Assembly (NCBI GenBank): GCA_021496925.1
Contig: CP053915.1
Location: 1,116,001-1,180,000, forward strand
DNA: 64,000 bases
Reading direction: 5' to 3'
DNA from: Acidovorax sp. YS12
GTDB taxonomy: Bacteria > Pseudomonadota > Gammaproteobacteria > Burkholderiales > Burkholderiaceae_C
In this document: one piece after another, positions 43,428 through 52,438 of the stretch
Layout of the letters: every line of letters starts with the position of its first letter
How positions within the stretch are numbered: the stretch's first letter is position 1
Program-made: the position numbers and the translations under genes
The notes under the pieces: generated by a model
Database searches by the model: none
What the model was told of the DNA's origin: nothing
The model's input: the letters and a program-made list of their open reading frames with translations, nothing else

Positions 43428-43474
43428 GCGCAATTGCTCCTGCAATCTTGGATACGGGTTAAATCAGATCGAAT

Positions 43475-44791
43475 TCACTGTTTTTGGTACGGCCCCCAGT
43501 CGGGCTCGCGTATGTCTCCGCCCTGCCCCGCCAGCCGTGCCTTGATCTTTCCGTCCAGCGTGGCGGTCATGAGCGCCTCACGGCCCTGCTGCTGGGTGGC
43601 GTAGACAATCAAACGGCTATTGGGTGCGAAACTTGGGTTCTCGTCCGCGGTGGTATCGGTGATGGCGTTCACGGCGCCCGTGCCCAGATCCATGACATGC
43701 AGCTTGAAGGCCCCGCCGACACGCGAGATATAGGCAAGCCAGCGGCCATCCGGGCTCACGCTGGGCGAGATGTTGTAGTTGCCGGAGAACGTGACGCGCT
43801 CGGCGTTGCCTCCCGATGCGCCCACCTTGTAGATCTGCGGCGCACCGCCGCGATCGCTCACGAAGTAGATGGTGCGGCCATCGCCGGAGAACACAGGCTC
43901 CGTATCAATGCCGCTGCTTTGCATCAGGCGGCGCGGCTCGCCGCCGTTGGCGTCGATGGTGTAGAGCTGCGAGCTGCCGTCGCGCGTCAGGGTGACGGCC
44001 AGTTGCCGGCCATCGGGCGACCAGGCTGGCGCACTGTTGGAGCCGCGGAAGTTGGCGATGAGACGGCGGCGCCCGCTGGCCACGTCATGCACGTACACCA
44101 CGGGCTTGCGGGACTCGAACGACACATAGGCCAGCTGGGTGCCATTGGGCGCCCAGGCCGGCGAGATGATCGGCTCGGGGCTCGACAAGGCGGCCTGGGC
44201 GTTCTCGCCGTCGGCATCAGCCACCCACAGGCTGTAGCGCCCGCCGGCTTTCGTCACGTAGGCGATGCGCGTGGAAAACACGCCGCGCTCCCCCGTGAGC
44301 TTCTCATAGACGAAGTCGGCAATGCGGTGCGCCACCAGGCGCAGGTCCCCCTGGCTGACGACGAAGCTCTGCCCTCCCAGATCCTGGGCCCGCACCACGT
44401 CCCACAGGCGGAAGCGAATGTCGTAGCGGCCATCGGCCAGGCGCGTGATGCTGCCGGTCACCAGCGAGTCGGCGCTTTTTTGCCGCCACTGGGCCATGTC
44501 GGGGCGCGAGACTTCGTCCAGCGCGGCCCCTGCGGCATCAATGCCACGAAACTGTCCGCTGCGCTCCAGGTCGGCCTGCACGATCGCCGAAATGCGCTGC
44601 GGCGATTGCGCCTCGCCCCGGAAGGGCGCCAGCGCAATCGGCAACTGCGTCAGTCCGACGCCCGTGACTTCGACACGGAACTGTGCGAGAGCGGGTATGG
44701 CGGGGAGGGAGAGGATCGCCGCCAGGACCTGGCGGCGCAAAGGAAGAAGCGGCGCAGCCGCTGGGGAGGGGATGGATCGGTCAGTGGTCAT
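43475..44791 (-). CDS. tolB: Tol-Pal system beta-propeller TolB
   Basis: 438 residues from ATG 44791. Signal region ending IPALAQFRVEV, N-terminal domain, then WD-like repeats such as FSGDGRTIYFVSDRGG and VSPDGRWLAYISRVGG. Periplasmic partner of Pal and TolA. The gene upstream (msbA) is divergent, so tolQ, tolR and tolA are not adjacent. Confidence 0.94.
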   Translation of the reverse strand: MTTDRSIPSPAAAPLLPLRRQVLAAILSLPAIPALAQFRVEVTGVGLTQLPIALAPFRGEAQSPQRISAIVQADLERSGQFRGIDAAGAALDEVSRPDMAQWRQKSADSLVTGSITRLADGRYDIRFRLWDVVRAQDLGGQSFVVSQGDLRLVAHRIADFVYEKLTGERGVFSTRIAYVTKAGGRYSLWVADADGENAQAALSSPEPIISPAWAPNGTQLAYVSFESRKPVVYVHDVASGRRRLIANFRGSNSAPAWSPDGRQLAVTLTRDGSSQLYTIDANGGEPRRLMQSSGIDTEPVFSGDGRTIYFVSDRGGAPQIYKVGASGGNAERVTFSGNYNISPSVSPDGRWLAYISRVGGAFKLHVMDLGTGAVNAITDTTADENPSFAPNSRLIVYATQQQGREALMTATLDGKIKARLAGQGGDIREPDWGPYQKQ

Positions 44792-44912
44792 TGGCAGCCG
44801 TCGGAACCTTACGCAACAAAGCCGGAAGACAACCCGGCATATTACACATGGATCCCGAACTCCTGTGACAAACGGTATGGTACACCGGGCGAACCGTAGA
44901 ATCCGGCCCCAC

Positions 44913-46700
44913 ATGCAAGCCCCTGATTCCGGAACCCCTCACGCCGCCAGCGCCGCTGCCCCCACGCCACCGGGCCTGCGCGCCAGGTTGCGGCGCCTGC
45001 TGCCGTTCTTCAGCGGGCACCGCGTGGCATGGGGCCTGGCCTTCTTCGGCACCGTGGTCGGCGCCATCACCGAACCGCTGATCCCGGCCCTGCTCAAGCC
45101 GCTGCTCGACAGCGGCTTCACCGACGGCACGCTGGAGCTGTGGCTGGTGCCGCTGGCCATCATCGGGGTCTTCCTGGTGCGCGGCATTGCCCAGTTCACC
45201 AGCCAGTACGCCATCACACGCATCGCCAACGAGGGCATGCTGCTGCTGCGCAAGGCCTTGTTCGAGCGGCTGCTGTCGGCCGAGATGGCGCTGTTCTCGC
45301 GCCAGTCGGCCAGCGCGCTCTCCAACACCGTGGTGTACGAGGTGCAGACCGGCGCCACGCTGCTGGTGCAGGCCCTGATGGGCATCTCGCGCGACGGCTT
45401 CACGCTGGTCGCGCTGCTGGGCTACCTGCTCTACCTGAACTGGCAACTGACCCTCATCGTCGCCGTCGTGGTGCCCGGCGTGGCCTGGATCATGAAGACG
45501 CTGTCGCGCCGCCTCTACCGCATCACCAAGGCCAGCCAGCAGGCCACCGACGACCTCGCCTACGTGGTCGAGGAAAACGTGCTGGCCCACCGCGTGGTGC
45601 GCCTGCATGGCGCGCAGGCGGCGCAGAACCAGCGCTTCGGCCAGCTCAGCGACAGCCTGCGCCGCCTGGCGATCAAGGCCACGATCGCCTCGGCCGCCAT
45701 GACGCCGCTCACGCAGTTGCTTGCGGCGGGGGCCTTGTCCACCGTGATCTGCATCGCCCTGTGGCAAAGCCGCACCGGCGCGGACGGCGGCCAGGCCATC
45801 ACCGTGGGGGGGTTCGCCTCGTTCATCACGGCCATGCTGATGCTGGTCGCGCCCATGCGCCGCATGGCCGATGTCTCCAACCCGCTCACGCGCGGCGTGG
45901 CCGCCCTGGAGCGCGGCCTCATGCTCATCAACGACACCGGCAGCGAGGCGAGTGGCCACCAGGCCCCGAGCCCGGTGCGCGGCGCGCTGGAGCTGCGCGA
46001 CGTGACCGTGCGGTTCGCGCAGGACCAGTCCCCCGCGCTGGACCGCGTGAGCCTCAGCGTGCGTCCTGGCGAGGTGGTCGCGCTGGTCGGCCCCTCCGGC
46101 GCCGGCAAGACCACGCTGGTCAATCTGCTGCCGCGCTTCGTGCTCGCCAGCGAAGGGGAAATCCTCCTGGACAGTTGCCCGCTGCCCGACTGGCGCCTGG
46201 ACCACCTGCGCGCGCAATTCGCCATGGTGAGCCAGGACGTGGTGATGTTCAACGACAGCATCGCGGCCAACGTGGCACTGGGCGCGCCCCTCGACGAAGC
46301 ACGGGTGCGCGCCTGCCTGGAAGCCGCCAACCTGGCCGGGCACGTGGCCAGCCTGCCCCAGGGCATGCACACGCTGGTGGGGCACAACGCCACCCAGCTG
46401 TCCGGCGGGCAGCGCCAGCGCCTGGCGATCGCGCGGGCGCTCTACAAGGACGCGCCGATCCTGATCCTCGACGAAGCCACCTCCGCGCTCGACACCGAGT
46501 CGGAGCGGCTGGTGCAAGACGCGCTGCAGCGCCTGATGCAAGGGCGCACGACGCTGGTGATCGCCCACCGCCTCTCGACCATCGAGCATGCCGACCGCGT
46601 CGTCGTCATGCAGCAGGGCCGCGTGGCAGAGCAAGGCACGCACGCCCAGCTTCTGGCCCAGGGCGGCATCTACGCGCGGCTGCAGAACCACACAGGCTGA
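44913..46700 (+). CDS. msbA: lipid A export ATP-binding/permease MsbA
   Basis: 595 residues: six membrane helices in the N-terminal half, then the ABC ATPase with Walker A GPSGAGKTTLVNLLP, signature LSGGQRQRLAIARALY, Walker B ILILDEATSALD and H-loop VIAHRLSTIEHA. Half-transporter flipping lipid A-core across the inner membrane. The start ATG at 44913 lies 121 bases from the divergent tolB start. Confidence 0.88.
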   Translation: MQAPDSGTPHAASAAAPTPPGLRARLRRLLPFFSGHRVAWGLAFFGTVVGAITEPLIPALLKPLLDSGFTDGTLELWLVPLAIIGVFLVRGIAQFTSQYAITRIANEGMLLLRKALFERLLSAEMALFSRQSASALSNTVVYEVQTGATLLVQALMGISRDGFTLVALLGYLLYLNWQLTLIVAVVVPGVAWIMKTLSRRLYRITKASQQATDDLAYVVEENVLAHRVVRLHGAQAAQNQRFGQLSDSLRRLAIKATIASAAMTPLTQLLAAGALSTVICIALWQSRTGADGGQAITVGGFASFITAMLMLVAPMRRMADVSNPLTRGVAALERGLMLINDTGSEASGHQAPSPVRGALELRDVTVRFAQDQSPALDRVSLSVRPGEVVALVGPSGAGKTTLVNLLPRFVLASEGEILLDSCPLPDWRLDHLRAQFAMVSQDVVMFNDSIAANVALGAPLDEARVRACLEAANLAGHVASLPQGMHTLVGHNATQLSGGQRQRLAIARALYKDAPILILDEATSALDTESERLVQDALQRLMQGRTTLVIAHRLSTIEHADRVVVMQQGRVAEQGTHAQLLAQGGIYARLQNHTG

Positions 46701-46734
46701 TTTCCAATAAAAATGGCCTTCAGCTCTTGCCAGT

Positions 46735-46756
46735 CAAGCGCTAGCAGCTATCAAAA
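46735..46756 (-). repeat. Comamonadaceae-type interspersed repeat, copy 1
   Basis: CAAGCGCTAGCAGCTATCAA and following A-run behind msbA, with AATGGCC upstream. Related copies lie near 51872, 56648, 58027 and 62041. Such repeats are common between Acidovorax-type genes. None was found in the integrative element. Confidence 0.6.
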
Positions 46757-46762
46757 ATAAAG

Positions 46763-47434
46763 CTACCACTGGCCCCGGTTCGGTTGGCGCTGCCGGACGG
46801 CAGCCGCCAGTTGCTGCGCCAGGTCCTTGCGCCCGGCCCGCAGGGCAAAGTCCGCGGCCGCCAGGCCCAGCTGGTTCTTGATGGCAGGGTCCGCCCCCTC
46901 CTCCAGCAGCAACTGCGCGCTGGCGCGCGTGCCGTACTGCGCCGCCAGCATCAGCGGCGTGCTGCCATTGGGCGAGCCGGCGTCGATGTAGGCATGGTGC
47001 TCCAGCAGCAGCGCCAGCATCGCGGGCTGCTGGTCGCCGGTGCCGGATGCGGCGTAGTGCAGCGGCGTCCAGCCGGTCTTGTTCACATCGGCGTCCCTGG
47101 CGACCAGCGCGCGGGCCAGATCCAGGTGGCCTTTGATGGCCGCCAGCATCAGCGCGCTTTCCCCTTGCGGGTTGGGCTGGTCCACCTTAAGGCCAGGCGC
47201 CTGAAGCAAGGCACCGAAGGCCTTGAACGATTCCAGCTGCAGCGCCAGGACCAGGGCCGGCACGCCCTTGGCGTCCACCGTGTTGGGGTCGAACCCTCGG
47301 CGCAGCAGCGCCGTGATGGCCCCGGCATCGTCGCGCCGGATGGCGGTGAAGAAATCGTCGTACGAGCCCGCCCAGGCCAGGCCCCACGCGCCCCAGCCCA
47401 GCGCCGAGGCGGCCAGCAGGCGGCGGCGCATCAT
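46763..47434 (-). CDS. exported ankyrin-repeat protein
   Basis: 223 residues. Signal peptide (RRRLLAASALGWGAWGLAWA) followed by about five ankyrin repeats, for example PNPQGESALMLAAIKGHLDL and GWTPLHYAASGTGDQQPAML. The start overlaps the tatD stop. Probably periplasmic, mediating protein contacts; specific role unknown. Confidence 0.85.
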   Translation of the reverse strand: MMRRRLLAASALGWGAWGLAWAGSYDDFFTAIRRDDAGAITALLRRGFDPNTVDAKGVPALVLALQLESFKAFGALLQAPGLKVDQPNPQGESALMLAAIKGHLDLARALVARDADVNKTGWTPLHYAASGTGDQQPAMLALLLEHHAYIDAGSPNGSTPLMLAAQYGTRASAQLLLEEGADPAIKNQLGLAAADFALRAGRKDLAQQLAAAVRQRQPNRGQW

Positions 47435-48237
47435 GCCCGCACCCCGGCGAACAGGGCCTCGAAATTGCGGCTGGTCGCCTCGGCCACGGCCTGCACGCCG
47501 ATGCCGCGCACGGTCGCGATCTGCTGCGCCACATAGGACACGTAGGCCGGCGTGTTCGTCTTGCCGCGGTAGGGGACCGGCGCGAGGTACGGGCTGTCGG
47601 TCTCGATCAGCATGCGGTCCATGGGGACGAAGGCGGCCACGTCGCGCAGCTCCTGTGCGCTCTTGAACGTGACGATGCCCGAGAACGAGATGTAGTAGCC
47701 CAGGTCCAGCGCCGCGCGCGCCACGGCCATCGACTCGGTGAAGCAATGGAACACGCCGCCGGCACGGTTGCCCGCGCCGTCCTCGCCCTCTTCGCGCAGG
47801 ATGGCCAGCGTGTCTTCGGATGCGCTGCGGGTGTGGATCACCAGCGGCTTGCCCACGGCCCGGGCGGCGCGGATGTGCGTGCGAAAGCGCGCGCGCTGCC
47901 ACTCCAGGTCGGCGATGCTGCGGCCGCCCTTGCGGTCTTCCATGCCGTAGTAGTCCAGCCCGGTCTCGCCGATGGCCACCACGCGCGGCAAGGCGGCATG
48001 CGCGCGCAAATCCTGCTCGGTGGGTTCGGTCACGCCCTCGTTGTCAGGATGCACGCCCACGGAACACCAGAAATTGTCGTGCGCCAGGGCCAGCGCATGC
48101 ACCTGCGCGAACTCTTCCATCGTGGTGCAGATGCACAGCGCCCGATCCACCTGCGCCTGCTGCATGGCCTGGCGGATGGCGGGAAGCTGGCTGGCCAGCT
48201 CGGGGAACGTGAGGTGACAGTGCGAATCGGTGAACAT
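47431..48237 (-). CDS. tatD: TatD-family metal-dependent deoxyribonuclease
   Basis: 268 residues from ATG 48237. Metal-binding DSHCHLTFPEL, VGVHPDNEG, AIGETGLDYY, FHCFTES and IETDSPYLAP are the family motifs. Probable 3'-5' nuclease in DNA or RNA quality control. A start at 48255 (six codons longer) is possible. Confidence 0.92.
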   Translation of the reverse strand: MFTDSHCHLTFPELASQLPAIRQAMQQAQVDRALCICTTMEEFAQVHALALAHDNFWCSVGVHPDNEGVTEPTEQDLRAHAALPRVVAIGETGLDYYGMEDRKGGRSIADLEWQRARFRTHIRAARAVGKPLVIHTRSASEDTLAILREEGEDGAGNRAGGVFHCFTESMAVARAALDLGYYISFSGIVTFKSAQELRDVAAFVPMDRMLIETDSPYLAPVPYRGKTNTPAYVSYVAQQIATVRGIGVQAVAEATSRNFEALFAGVRA

Positions 48238-48293
48238 AGGCTGGAAAACGGCCATGCCGGCCCACGGGCCGGCATGCGAGTAGGCAAAAAAGC

Positions 48294-48653
48294 TCAGAGC
48301 GTTTGCGTCGATCGGTCCGAACCCAGGGCCGTGCCCAGGATTTCCTCGATCTTGAGCCTGAGCTGGCGCGACTTCTCGTCCTTCGGGAAATGGATGCCCA
48401 CGCCCTGGGTGCGGTTGCCGCCAGCGCGCGCGGGCGTGACCCAGGCCACGCGGCCCGCCACGGGGTAGCGCTGGGTGTCGTCGGGCAGCGTAAGCAGCAC
48501 GTACACGTCATCCCCCAGGCGGTATTCGCGGTTGGTGGGCACGAAGATGCCGCCCTCGGCAAAGAAAGGAATGTAGGCCGCATACAGGGCCGCCTTTTCC
48601 TTGATGGCCAGCTGCATGACGCTGGGACGCGGCGCTGTGGAGGGAGTGCTCAT
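48294..48653 (-). CDS. PilZ-domain protein
   Basis: 119 residues with AYIPFFAEGGIFVPTNREYR, LPDDTQRYPVAGRVAWV and GNRTQGVGIHFP, a PilZ fold of the type-IV-pilus PilZ subgroup. The canonical RxxxR/DxSxxG c-di-GMP signature is not clear, as in PilZ itself. Situated behind holB as in many betaproteobacteria. Confidence 0.88.
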   Translation of the reverse strand: MSTPSTAPRPSVMQLAIKEKAALYAAYIPFFAEGGIFVPTNREYRLGDDVYVLLTLPDDTQRYPVAGRVAWVTPARAGGNRTQGVGIHFPKDEKSRQLRLKIEEILGTALGSDRSTQTL

Positions 48654-48671
48654 GGGCTCGTGGGGCTCTCT

Positions 48672-49667
48672 TCAATGGCGTGAGTGTAGTGTCTGGCGCG
48701 CCTGTGCCACAAGCGCCTCCAGCATCAGGCCGGTGTTGAACGGATGCTCGGCCGTGCGCGCCGCGCGCGTCAGCGCCTGGGCCCAGCGCGCCAGCGCCAG
48801 CAAGGGCGGCGGCGGCGGCAGGTCGGCCGTGGCGAAGTAGCGCGGCGCAGCCCCGCACGCGCTGGCCTGCAGGTCGTGGCAGAGCTTTTGCAGGGTGTTG
48901 ATGGCCTGGGCCGGGGTGTAGTCGGCCAGCGCCGCCACCTCGCCACGCGCCAGCGCCTTGGGCAGTTGCGCCCAGGCCGCGGGGCTGCGCCCGGCCTGGG
49001 CCTGCGCCAGCGCGTCCTGCGCGCGGCCGCCGGCGGCGCGCAACTGCGCCTGCGCCACCTCGGGCGCCAGGCCTTGGGCCTGCAGCCACTGCAGCGCCTG
49101 CGCCTCGGCCGGCCAATGCAGCGTGTGGCCCAGGCAGCGGCTGCGGATGGTGGGCAGCAGCAGGTGCGCGGCCTCGCTGGCGAGCACGAAGCGCGTGTCG
49201 CCCGGCGGCTCCTCCAGCGTCTTGAGCAGCGCGTTGGCCGTGATGGTGTTCATCTGCTCGGCCGGATAGACCAGCACCGCCTTGCCCCGGCCGCGCGCCG
49301 AGGTGCGCTGGCAGAACTCCACCGCGTCGCGCATGGCCTCCACGCGGATCTCGCGGCTGGGCTTGCGCTTCTTGTCGTCGATCTCGGCCTGGGCCTTCTC
49401 GGGCAGCGGCCAGCCCTGCGCCAGCATCACGGTCTCGGGCATGAGCACGCACAGGTCGGCGTGGGTGTGCACCGCCACGGCGTGGCAACTGCCGCACTGG
49501 CCGCAGGCGCCCTGGGGCGTGGGCGCGTCGCACAGCCAGGCGCGCGCCAGCTCCAGCGCCAGCGTGAACTGGCCCAGGCCCGAAGGGCCCTGCAGCAGCC
49601 AGGCGTGGCCGCGCTGGGCCAGGAGCTGGTCGCGCTGCGCGGCGATCCAGGGGGCGATGGCGCTCAT
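48672..49667 (-). CDS. holB: DNA polymerase III subunit delta'
   Basis: 331 residues. AAA+ clamp-loader fold with HAWLLQGPSGLGQFTLALEL, zinc cysteines CGQCGSC, and the sensor region NALLKTLEEPPGDTRFVLAS. The Walker A is degenerate (GPSGLGQF lacks the Lys), normal for delta'. Start overlaps the tmk stop by four bases. Confidence 0.92.
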   Translation of the reverse strand: MSAIAPWIAAQRDQLLAQRGHAWLLQGPSGLGQFTLALELARAWLCDAPTPQGACGQCGSCHAVAVHTHADLCVLMPETVMLAQGWPLPEKAQAEIDDKKRKPSREIRVEAMRDAVEFCQRTSARGRGKAVLVYPAEQMNTITANALLKTLEEPPGDTRFVLASEAAHLLLPTIRSRCLGHTLHWPAEAQALQWLQAQGLAPEVAQAQLRAAGGRAQDALAQAQAGRSPAAWAQLPKALARGEVAALADYTPAQAINTLQKLCHDLQASACGAAPRYFATADLPPPPPLLALARWAQALTRAARTAEHPFNTGLMLEALVAQARQTLHSRH

Positions 49668-50320
49668 GGCGCGGCCTCCTCCAGCCAGCCGCGCTGGCGC
49701 AGCGCGGCGAACACCTGCTGCTGCACCTGCGCCAGCGGCTGCGCACCGTCGATGCGCACGAAGCGCTGCGGCGCAGCAGCGGCGCGCTCGGCATAGCCCT
49801 GGGCCACGCGCTGGAAAAAGGCCTGCGGCTCGGCCTCGAAACGGTCGGGCGCGCGCGCGGCGGCCAGGCGCCGGGCGGCCACGTCCACCGGCACGTCGAA
49901 CCACACCGTGGCATCGGGCTCACGCATCAAATCGGGGTCTGGGGAAAGCCCAGTCTGCGCCATATGCTCCAGAATCAATAGCACCGCCTGATCGAACCCG
50001 CGCCCTGCGCCCTGGTAGGCGAAGGTGGCGTCGGTGAAGCGGTCGCACAGTACCACCTCGCCACGCGCCAGTGCGGGCTCGATCACCTGCACCAGGTGGT
50101 CGCGCCGCGCGGCGAACACCAGCAGGGCCTCGGTCAGCGCGTCCATGGCGTCGTGCAGCAGCAGCGCGCGCAGCTTCTCGGCCAGCGGCGTGCCGCCGGG
50201 CTCGCGCGTGCGCGTGACACGGCGGCCCTGCGCCTCGAAGGCACGGGCCAGCGCCTCGATGTGCGAGCTCTTGCCCGCGCCGTCGATGCCCTCGAAGGTG
50301 ATGAACAGCCCTGGCTCCAT
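49664..50320 (-). CDS. tmk: thymidylate kinase
   Basis: 218 residues from ATG 50320: P-loop FITFEGIDGAGKSSHIEALA, DR(F/Y) motif VLCDRFTDATFAYQGAGRG and TREPGGTPLAEKLR. It phosphorylates dTMP. In operon with holB and pilZ. Confidence 0.95.
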   Translation of the reverse strand: MEPGLFITFEGIDGAGKSSHIEALARAFEAQGRRVTRTREPGGTPLAEKLRALLLHDAMDALTEALLVFAARRDHLVQVIEPALARGEVVLCDRFTDATFAYQGAGRGFDQAVLLILEHMAQTGLSPDPDLMREPDATVWFDVPVDVAARRLAAARAPDRFEAEPQAFFQRVAQGYAERAAAAPQRFVRIDGAQPLAQVQQQVFAALRQRGWLEEAAP

Positions 50321-50420
50321 ATCAGTTCTCCATGGCGCTGCGCGCCACCCACGGCCCATGAAACCGGCGCGCCCCAAGCGCGGGCAGCCGCGCAAGGGCC
50401 GCCCCGCCGCGCTGGCTGCG

Positions 50421-50473
50421 TCCCCCTCCCATAGCGCGAAGCGCGTAGAGAGAGGGGGAAGGCGCGAAGCGCC
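50421..50473. repeat. nested palindromic repeat between mltG and tmk
   Basis: TCCCCCTC (50421) pairs with GAGGGGGA (50452-50459) around the inner palindrome GCGCGAAGCGC. A second palindrome GGCGCGAAGCGCC follows at 50461-50473. It looks like a REP-type intergenic element. Confidence 0.55.
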
Positions 50474-50485
50474 TCAGGGGGTGTT

Positions 50486-51475
50486 TCATTTCTGCCCTCG
50501 TTGGTAGCGGTTGACCGCGCGGTTGTGCTCGTCCAGCGTGGCGCTGAAATGGCTGGAGCCATCGCCCTTGGCGACGAAGTACAGCGCGCGCGTCTCCTGC
50601 GGCTGCACGGCGGCCAGCAGCGCCGCCTTGCCCGGCATGGCGATGGGCGTGGGCGGCAGGCCGGGGCGGGTGTAGGTGTTCCAGGGGTGGTCGGTCTGCA
50701 GGTCGCGCTTGCGCAGGTTGCCGTCGAACTTCTCGCCCAGGCCGTAGATGACCGTGGGGTCGGTCTGCAGCAACATGCCCACGCGCAGGCGGTTGGCGAA
50801 GACGCCGGCGATGTGCGCGCGGTCGCTGGCCAGGCCAGTTTCCTTTTCCACGATGCTGGCGAGGATCAGCGCCTCGTCCGCGCTCTTGAGCGGCGTATCG
50901 CTGGCGCGCTGGGCCCAGGCGGCCTCCAGGCGACGGTCCATGGCGTGCAGGGCGCGGCGCAGCAGCGCCAGCTCGCTGCTGCCCTTGGCGTAAGTGTAGG
51001 TGTCGGGGAAGAAGCGGCCCTCGGGGGCCACGCCGGGGCGGCCCAGCCTGTCCATCAGCTGCGCATCGTCCAGCACCGTGGCGTCATGGCGCAGGCCCTC
51101 GTCGCGCGCCAGCGCGGCGCGCACCTGGCGGAAGTTCCAGCCCTCGACCAGCGTCAGCGCGCGCAGGGTTTCCTCGCCGCGCGCGAGCTTCTGCAGCAGG
51201 CCCTGGGGCGTGGTGCCTGCAGGAATTTCGTAGTTGCCGGCCTTGATGCGCCGGTCCTGTCCCGATACGCGGAACCAGCCGTAGAGCAGGCGCGCGTCGG
51301 TACGCACCCCGGCGGCCACCACGGCGCGGGCCACGCCGCGCGGGGTGGTGCCGGGCTCGATCTCCAGCTCCAGCGCCTGGGCGCCGCCCAGATCCAGGGG
51401 CTGGTGCAGCCACCAGGCCGCGCCGCCGCCCAGTGCGCCCGCAATCAACAGCAATAAAACCAGTAAGCGACGCAC
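50486..51475 (-). CDS. mltG: endolytic transglycosylase MltG
   Basis: 329 residues from a GTG start at 51475, chosen because it directly precedes the membrane anchor RRLLVLLLLIAGALGGG. YceG-like domain with GRFFPDTYTYAKG, the catalytic ASIVEKETGLASDR and DPTVIYGLGEKF, WNTYTRPGLPPTPIAMPGKA. It cuts nascent glycan strands at the inner membrane. First gene of the mltG-tmk-holB-pilZ run. Confidence 0.92.
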   Translation of the reverse strand: MRRLLVLLLLIAGALGGGAAWWLHQPLDLGGAQALELEIEPGTTPRGVARAVVAAGVRTDARLLYGWFRVSGQDRRIKAGNYEIPAGTTPQGLLQKLARGEETLRALTLVEGWNFRQVRAALARDEGLRHDATVLDDAQLMDRLGRPGVAPEGRFFPDTYTYAKGSSELALLRRALHAMDRRLEAAWAQRASDTPLKSADEALILASIVEKETGLASDRAHIAGVFANRLRVGMLLQTDPTVIYGLGEKFDGNLRKRDLQTDHPWNTYTRPGLPPTPIAMPGKAALLAAVQPQETRALYFVAKGDGSSHFSATLDEHNRAVNRYQRGQK

Positions 51476-51523
51476 AACCCCAGCGCACAGAATGAATAGA
51501 GCCGGGGATGATAATCGCTCGCC

Positions 51524-52429
51524 ATGACCCAGCTTCTCAACGGAATTGCCCCCCTGCCCCACCTGGGCGTGATCCGCGTGGAAGGCGCGGACGCCGCGTC
51601 GTTCCTGCAAGGCCAGCTCACCCAGGATTTCGCCCTGCTGCAGGACCACCAGGCGCGCCTGGCGGCCTACTTGTCGCCCAAGGGGCGCATGCTGGCCAGC
51701 TTCATCGCCTTCCAGCGCAGCGGCACCGAGCTGCTGCTGGTGTGCAGCCGCGACCTGCTGCCCGCGGCGCTCAAGCGCCTGTCCATGTTCGTGCTGCGCG
51801 CCAAGGCGCGGCTGACGGATGCTTCGGCCGATTTCCAGTGCTGGGGCCTGGCCGGGGACGCTCTGCTTTCCATAGCTGGCAGCGCTTTGCCCGCCTGGTC
51901 AAAAGCCGATTTTGGCCCTGCAAGCGTGGTGCACCTCTACCCGGCGGAAGGCCAGCCGCGCGCGCTGCTCGTGGCCCCGGCCGACGCCCCCGCGCCCGCC
52001 GGCCCGGCACTGGCGCCCGGCCTGTGGGACTGGAGCGAGGTGCGCAGCGGCGTGGCCACGCTCACCGCCCCGGTGGTGGATGCGTTCGTGCCGCAGATGC
52101 TGAACTACGAATCCATCGGCGGCGTGAACTTCAAGAAAGGCTGCTACCCCGGCCAGGAGGTGGTGGCGCGCAGCCAGTTCCGCGGCACGCTCAAGCGCCG
52201 CACCTACCTGGCGCACGCTCCCTCGGCGCTGGCCGTGGGCGCCGAGGTGTTCGCGCCCGGCGATGCCGAGCAGCCCGTGGGCACCGTGGTGCAGGCCGCC
52301 GCCGCGCCGGGCGGCGGGGTGGATGCGCTGGTGGCGCTGCAGGTCGCGGCGGCCGGCGGCGCGCTGCACGCGGGCGGCGTGCCGCTCACGCTGCTGCCGC
52401 TGCCCTATGCGCTGCTGGCGGACATCTGA
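51524..52429 (+). CDS. ygfZ: tRNA-modifying/folate-binding protein YgfZ
   Basis: 301 residues. N-terminal GVIRVEGADAASFLQGQLTQ and the family signature KKGCYPGQEVVARSQFRG with its conserved cysteine. It supports Fe-S enzymes and uses folate. Divergent from mltG with a 48-base spacer. A 49-base stretch inside the gene (51869-51917) resembles the interspersed repeat family of this chromosome. Confidence 0.92.
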   Translation: MTQLLNGIAPLPHLGVIRVEGADAASFLQGQLTQDFALLQDHQARLAAYLSPKGRMLASFIAFQRSGTELLLVCSRDLLPAALKRLSMFVLRAKARLTDASADFQCWGLAGDALLSIAGSALPAWSKADFGPASVVHLYPAEGQPRALLVAPADAPAPAGPALAPGLWDWSEVRSGVATLTAPVVDAFVPQMLNYESIGGVNFKKGCYPGQEVVARSQFRGTLKRRTYLAHAPSALAVGAEVFAPGDAEQPVGTVVQAAAAPGGGVDALVALQVAAAGGALHAGGVPLTLLPLPYALLADI

Positions 52430-52438
52430 GTTTCTCCG

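Noticed and set aside
44781..46691. Long minus-strand frame opposite msbA (about 636 codons)
   Set aside because: It mirrors the plus-strand ABC transporter, is full of His/Gln/Arg from high-G+C antisense codons, and has no domain.
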